From contig JAHFZE010000025.1 in the NCBI GenBank assembly GCA_020854785.1, positions 1 through 9,002 on the forward strand: 9,002 nt of DNA. Reading direction: 5' to 3'. This stretch comes from Methanomethylovorans sp. (lineage in GTDB: Archaea > Halobacteriota > Methanosarcinia > Methanosarcinales > Methanosarcinaceae). Position numbers and translations under genes: made by a program. The notes beneath the pieces were generated by a model. The model was not told the origin of the DNA. It saw only the letters and a list, made by a program, of their open reading frames with translations, and did no database searches. This document shows, in pieces, positions 7,006 to 9,002 of this stretch. Position 1 is the stretch's first letter, and each line of letters begins with the position of its first letter.

Positions 7006-7059
7006 AGCATAAACCTCCTATAAATGACTCTGTGTATTAAATAGGATTGTCTTTGTATG

Positions 7060-7069
7060 CTATATATAC
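7060..7069 (-). promoter_or_regulatory. TATA box for membrane protein B
   Basis: The minus strand reads GTATATATAGC here, a good archaeal TATA box. The predicted start is near 7040, giving a leader of about 35 nt with AGGAGG at its end. Confidence 0.5.
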
Positions 7070-7191
7070 TTGTTGAATTTACCATTGAAAAAAATGAACG
7101 ACTCGTCTTATTAAGATATCTGTCTGATTTATTCAGACACTAACAACTTTGACAGATCATCTGCAGTGCATGAAACATCATATCATATCAG

Positions 7192-7243
7192 AAAAAATCC
7201 ATCAGGACCGAACTCAATGAAAAAGGTCCATGAGCTCGGTCCT
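7192..7243 (-). terminator. Strong minus-strand hairpin and T-run, orphan
   Basis: Plus-strand arms AGGACCGAACTCA (7204-7216) and TGAGCTCGGTCCT (7231-7243) are complementary over 13 positions with one exception. On the minus strand that exception becomes a G-U pair, and the hairpin is followed after about 6 nt by TTTTTT (7197-7192). On the plus strand it is an A-C mismatch with no T-run. So this is a terminator for leftward transcription, yet no intact leftward gene ends upstream of it. Confidence 0.6.
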
Positions 7244-7405
7244 CAATGGATAAACCTCTCCCTTCTTGAGTGGGTACGTTTTACTCCCATATTTGTCATT
7301 ATTTTTAATGCATATTAACTTTTCGAAGTATTTCCAAAACAGGACAACTTATAAAAGTTTTAGTGCCCACATGTGTATATTTTAAGCTTCTTAAAGATGC
7401 GGACT

Positions 7406-7588
7406 TCACACCAAACCACAAAGGTGAATTATAATAAGTTTCTGATTATCAGGCTCTCTAGAGAGTCGATATTTCATTAGATGATCTGGTGTAAATCCAT
7501 ATCTAACTGGATCATATTCACTTTTCTCTGGTAAACTTTTATAGTAGTGTGGCCGTTTGATAATTCTACTAACACATAATAATTGGGA
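7406..7588 (-). pseudogene. Possible minus-strand coding relic, unidentified
   Basis: This frame runs 60 codons between two stops and reads like real protein, for example RIIKRPHYYKSLPEKSEYD and FTPDHLMKYRLSREPDNQK, rich in charged residues and alternating with hydrophobic ones. It has no ATG, GTG or TTG near its beginning and no ribosome-binding site. After its TGA, a shifted frame stays open for about 36 more codons. I do not recognise a family. The orphan terminator downstream on the same strand fits a former leftward gene. Chance cannot be excluded. Confidence 0.25.
7454..7465. repeat. 12-bp perfect palindrome CTCTCTAGAGAG
   Basis: A self-complementary 12-mer without spacer lies inside the decayed stretch and inside the minus-strand frame at 7406-7588. 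It could be a protein-binding site or chance. Confidence 0.25.
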
Positions 7589-7663
7589 TCATTAATGGGA
7601 TCACTGAATATCTACACTTTTGGACAGCATCTTTCTGTTATCACTGTAGATAGTATCCATTAA

Positions 7664-7918
7664 ACAGCTAATTTCAGAAAAAGGGTAATTGGCCGATTTG
7701 GTGAAGAGTTTATCGAAGAAGTTTACAAAATCATATTCGACCGTACACCTGTCGGGATATTGCAACAAGATGAGCAAAAGTCTAAAGTCCTATATCCATA
7801 TAATGAAGACTACGATCTTATTATAATCTTTAGTGTGAAGGAAATAAAACCAATAAAATATTCATTGGTAACATGTTTTAAAGAAGCATCGAAAAAGAGG
7901 GTGAGAGCAGATGAGTAA
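7664..7918 (+). pseudogene. DUF4258/RelE-like toxin-type ORF lacking a start codon
   Basis: An open frame of 84 codons follows a TAA at 7661-7663 and ends at TAA 7916-7918, overlapping the next gene by 8 nt (ATGAGTAA). It reads like a real protein: FGEEFIEEVYKIIFDRTPVG, then LYPYNEDYDLIIIF and YSLVTCFKEASKKR. The order of helix, strand pair and a final strand with a basic tail resembles the C-terminal two-thirds of DUF4258/RelE-fold proteins, which often precede DUF2283 genes. There is no ATG, GTG or TTG before residue 29, and the N-terminal strand and helix are missing. A frame at 7659-7688 reading IKQLISEKG then stop could be the lost N-terminal piece in another frame, so a frameshift or deletion near 7686 is likely. 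Translation from ATT at 7688 is an unlikely alternative. The family assignment is by pattern only. Confidence 0.45.
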
Positions 7919-8291
7919 AGCCCGGATCGAAAGGAAAGGCGATGTTGCTGATTACGATATAGATAATGATAGCTTCTTTACTTACACAAGAGAACTCAAA
8001 TATAAGTCATCTATAGATATAGATGGGATAGTTTTGGACATTGCTGAGGATAATTCTATAATGGGTATAGAGATCCTGGATTTTTCGAACAGGTTTGGCA
8101 TCAGCAAGTACGATGCACAGCACTATAAATCACTGGCTGCAGAGGTAACAATAACTGAGCAAGCAATTGTCGTGGAGATCACTTTAAGTGTCCTTAAAAG
8201 AAATGCTGAACTTTCACGGATCACCGAAGCATCAGCAATTAACTCTATGAACTTACCCGTTGGTTCAGAATCCCTGGCTGTTACTGCATGA
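7911..8291 (+). CDS. DUF2283-family protein, probable antitoxin-like partner
   Basis: The N-terminal half of this 126-residue protein matches DUF2283. It has an acidic strand (VADYDIDNDSFF), then IDIDGIVLDIAEDNSIMGIE, then ILDFSNRFGISK, ending near residue 65. The remaining 60 residues add a strand pair (AAEVTITEQAIVVEITL) and a tail with MNLPVGSE, making it longer than minimal DUF2283 proteins. The ATG at 7911 is supported by GAGGGTGAG (7897-7905) 5 nt upstream. That site lies inside the preceding start-less ORF, which overlaps this gene by 8 nt, so the two were probably translated together. DUF2283 genes commonly sit next to DUF4258 genes, and the pair is suspected to be toxin-antitoxin-like. 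That role is inference here. No membrane segment or signal peptide is visible. Confidence 0.75.
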   Translation: MSKARIERKGDVADYDIDNDSFFTYTRELKYKSSIDIDGIVLDIAEDNSIMGIEILDFSNRFGISKYDAQHYKSLAAEVTITEQAIVVEITLSVLKRNAELSRITEASAINSMNLPVGSESLAVTA

Positions 8292-8385
8292 TGTAAGGAT
8301 ATTAATGTCGATCTCATCTACGATCTTCATCATTTCTATGTGATTACACAGATTGCGCACTACTTTTAAAATTATATTTCAAGGT

Positions 8386-8444
8386 AAGCTCCTCAATTAT
8401 CACGGTTCAACTCAGCGTGTCGTGATATAAAATGAGGTGAGCTT
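8386..8444. repeat. Long imperfect inverted repeat
   Basis: AAGCTC (8386-8391) pairs with GAGCTT (8439-8444), CTCA (8392-8395) with TGAG (8433-8436), and TATCACG (8398-8404) with CGTGATA (8421-8427). About 17 pairs form, interrupted by small internal loops, around a 16-nt loop. It lies about 95 nt after the DUF2283 stop. No clear T-run follows on either strand, so it may be a structured RNA end, a remnant of a small inverted-repeat element or a protein site. Confidence 0.4.
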
Positions 8445-8472
8445 TCAGGGTAAAATAAGGATTCCCTTAAAA

Positions 8473-8494
8473 CATAGTGTCCATTGATACTATG
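8473..8494. repeat. Short inverted repeat CATAGT/ACTATG
   Basis: Six-base arms at 8473-8478 and 8489-8494 flank a 10-nt loop, between the longer inverted repeat and the pilin terminator. It is weak on its own. Confidence 0.2.
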
Positions 8495-8515
8495 CCATAC
8501 GCAAAATAAGGCTAG

Positions 8516-8555
8516 AAAAAAAGTCAGAAAGGATTTAGGGCGCATTGCTGCACCC
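8516..8555 (-). terminator. Terminator of the pilin gene
   Basis: On the minus strand GGGTGC (8555-8550) pairs with GCGCCC (8543-8538), with one G-U pair and a 6-nt loop. A run of seven T follows at 8522-8516, about 15 nt downstream. It lies about 28 nt after the pilin stop codon. The distance to the T-run is long for a bacterial-type terminator but acceptable for archaeal T-run termination. Confidence 0.5.
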
Positions 8556-8582
8556 TTGTCCTATGGTTTCCATTATTTAGGC

Positions 8583-9002
8583 TTAGAACCTTACTGACAG
8601 GTCAGCAATCATCTGCTGGCTGGCAACGTCAATAATCTTGACGGGGATTGTCGCACCAGGTGATGCAACTGAATTGCCGGTCATATCTGCAGTAGAATTA
8701 CTTACTTCGGTATCTGACAAGTAAAGGGTCTCTCCTGCTCTGAACTCTCCTTCAAAGGTGTAGGTTGTAATTGCGGAACCATTCACAGTTACCCTGGTGT
8801 TAGTTTCTTTCACCATGATGACATCTCCACCCTGATGTTCGAGTTTAATCCAAGTATCTGTTCCGTCACCAGCAGCACTTGCCCTCAGGCTTGCCTGTGG
8901 TGCCTGTTCTGGTGGTCCCATGCCGAACACGAACGCAGCAATGACTGCTGCAAGGATGACAGTAATTGCGACCATCAGGATTACACCGATGACCGGGGAT
9001 AC
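8583..9002 (-). CDS. Archaeal type IV pilin-like protein (N-terminus outside window)
   Basis: The frame is open to the right edge, so the first residues are missing; the visible part begins VSPVIGVILMVAITVILAA and has 139 residues. This is the hydrophobic N-terminus typical of euryarchaeal pilins. A short charged leader upstream of SPVIG, here off-window, is removed by a prepilin peptidase, and the hydrophobic helix then packs into the pilus core. The rest is a Thr/Ser/Gly-rich extracellular domain of predicted strands with few charges, including KLEHQGGDVIMVKE, TTYTFEGEFRAGETLYLSD and the end SQQMIADLSVRF. The many Asn-x-Ser/Thr sites (for example VNGSA, VSNSTADMTGNS) would suit N-glycosylation. 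The methionine at 8975 lies inside the helix and is not the true start. A terminator-like hairpin follows. It could be an adhesion pilin or another secreted protein using the same export signal. Confidence 0.88.
   Translation of the reverse strand, partial: VSPVIGVILMVAITVILAAVIAAFVFGMGPPEQAPQASLRASAAGDGTDTWIKLEHQGGDVIMVKETNTRVTVNGSAITTYTFEGEFRAGETLYLSDTEVSNSTADMTGNSVASPGATIPVKIIDVASQQMIADLSVRF

Larger units (their letters stand above)
7071..7663. other. Gene-poor stretch with decayed coding relics
   Basis: No intact gene is visible on either strand for about 590 nt. The stretch holds a strong minus-strand terminator-like hairpin (7192-7243) and an 11-bp inverted pair, TATAAAAGTTT at 7350-7360 with its complement at 7533-7543. 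It also holds a 12-bp palindrome (7454-7465) and a protein-like minus-strand frame without a start (7406-7588). It looks like the remains of former genes rather than a designed spacer. Confidence 0.45.

Noticed and set aside
7071..7663. CRISPR array or tandem repeats in the gene-poor stretch
   Set aside because: I found no direct repeat of 20 or more bases at regular spacing; only short inverted pairs are present.
8123..8317. Minus-strand 64-codon frame opposite the DUF2283 gene
   Set aside because: It is an antisense shadow of a gene with a clear domain and ribosome-binding site.

Overview
The window looks like a chromosomal piece of a methanogenic euryarchaeon, most likely in or near the Methanosarcinaceae. 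Three things point there: an archaeal-type threonyl-tRNA synthetase, a rhodanese-less ThiI carrying the CxxC and CC cysteines of the methanogen enzyme, and an archaeal pilin with an SPVIG-type N-terminus. Promoters are archaeal in style (TATA boxes such as TTTATATAA), several Shine-Dalgarno sites are GGAGG-like, and the spacers are AT-rich. The genus is an inference and is not proven here.

Left block (1-2580, + strand): a translation and tRNA-modification cluster. It holds the 3' part of thrS, an acylphosphatase that begins 1 nt after the thrS stop, and thiI 76 nt further on. thiI is followed by a hairpin and T-run that look like a terminator. A 456-nt spacer follows (2581-3036). It has a TATA box placed to start a transcript at the foot of a 9-bp GC-rich inverted repeat, with a T-run downstream, so it is a candidate small RNA. 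A second TATA box serves the next gene.

Middle block (3037-7010): an 864-residue protein ends in an ArlD/E (FlaD/E) archaellum-accessory domain. This is preceded by a long coiled coil and about 540 residues of Pro/Ser/Phe-rich, probably disordered sequence with repeated PF motifs. No other archaellum gene is in view. A convergent hairpin separates it from two tandem minus-strand genes for closely related small membrane proteins, each with its own promoter and a strong Shine-Dalgarno site.

Right block (7011-9002): a decayed, gene-poor stretch of about 650 nt contains an orphan minus-strand terminator hairpin and a possible minus-strand coding relic. Next comes a start-less ORF resembling a DUF4258/RelE-type toxin. 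It overlaps an intact DUF2283 gene, which looks like a toxin-antitoxin-type pair with a damaged first member. A spacer with a long imperfect inverted repeat leads to the 3' part of a minus-strand type IV pilin gene that runs off the right edge.

The most notable items are the very large ArlD/E-domain protein outside an archaellum cluster, the candidate small RNA upstream of it, and the damaged DUF4258/DUF2283 pair. I saw no CRISPR array, tRNA, rRNA or intact insertion sequence.
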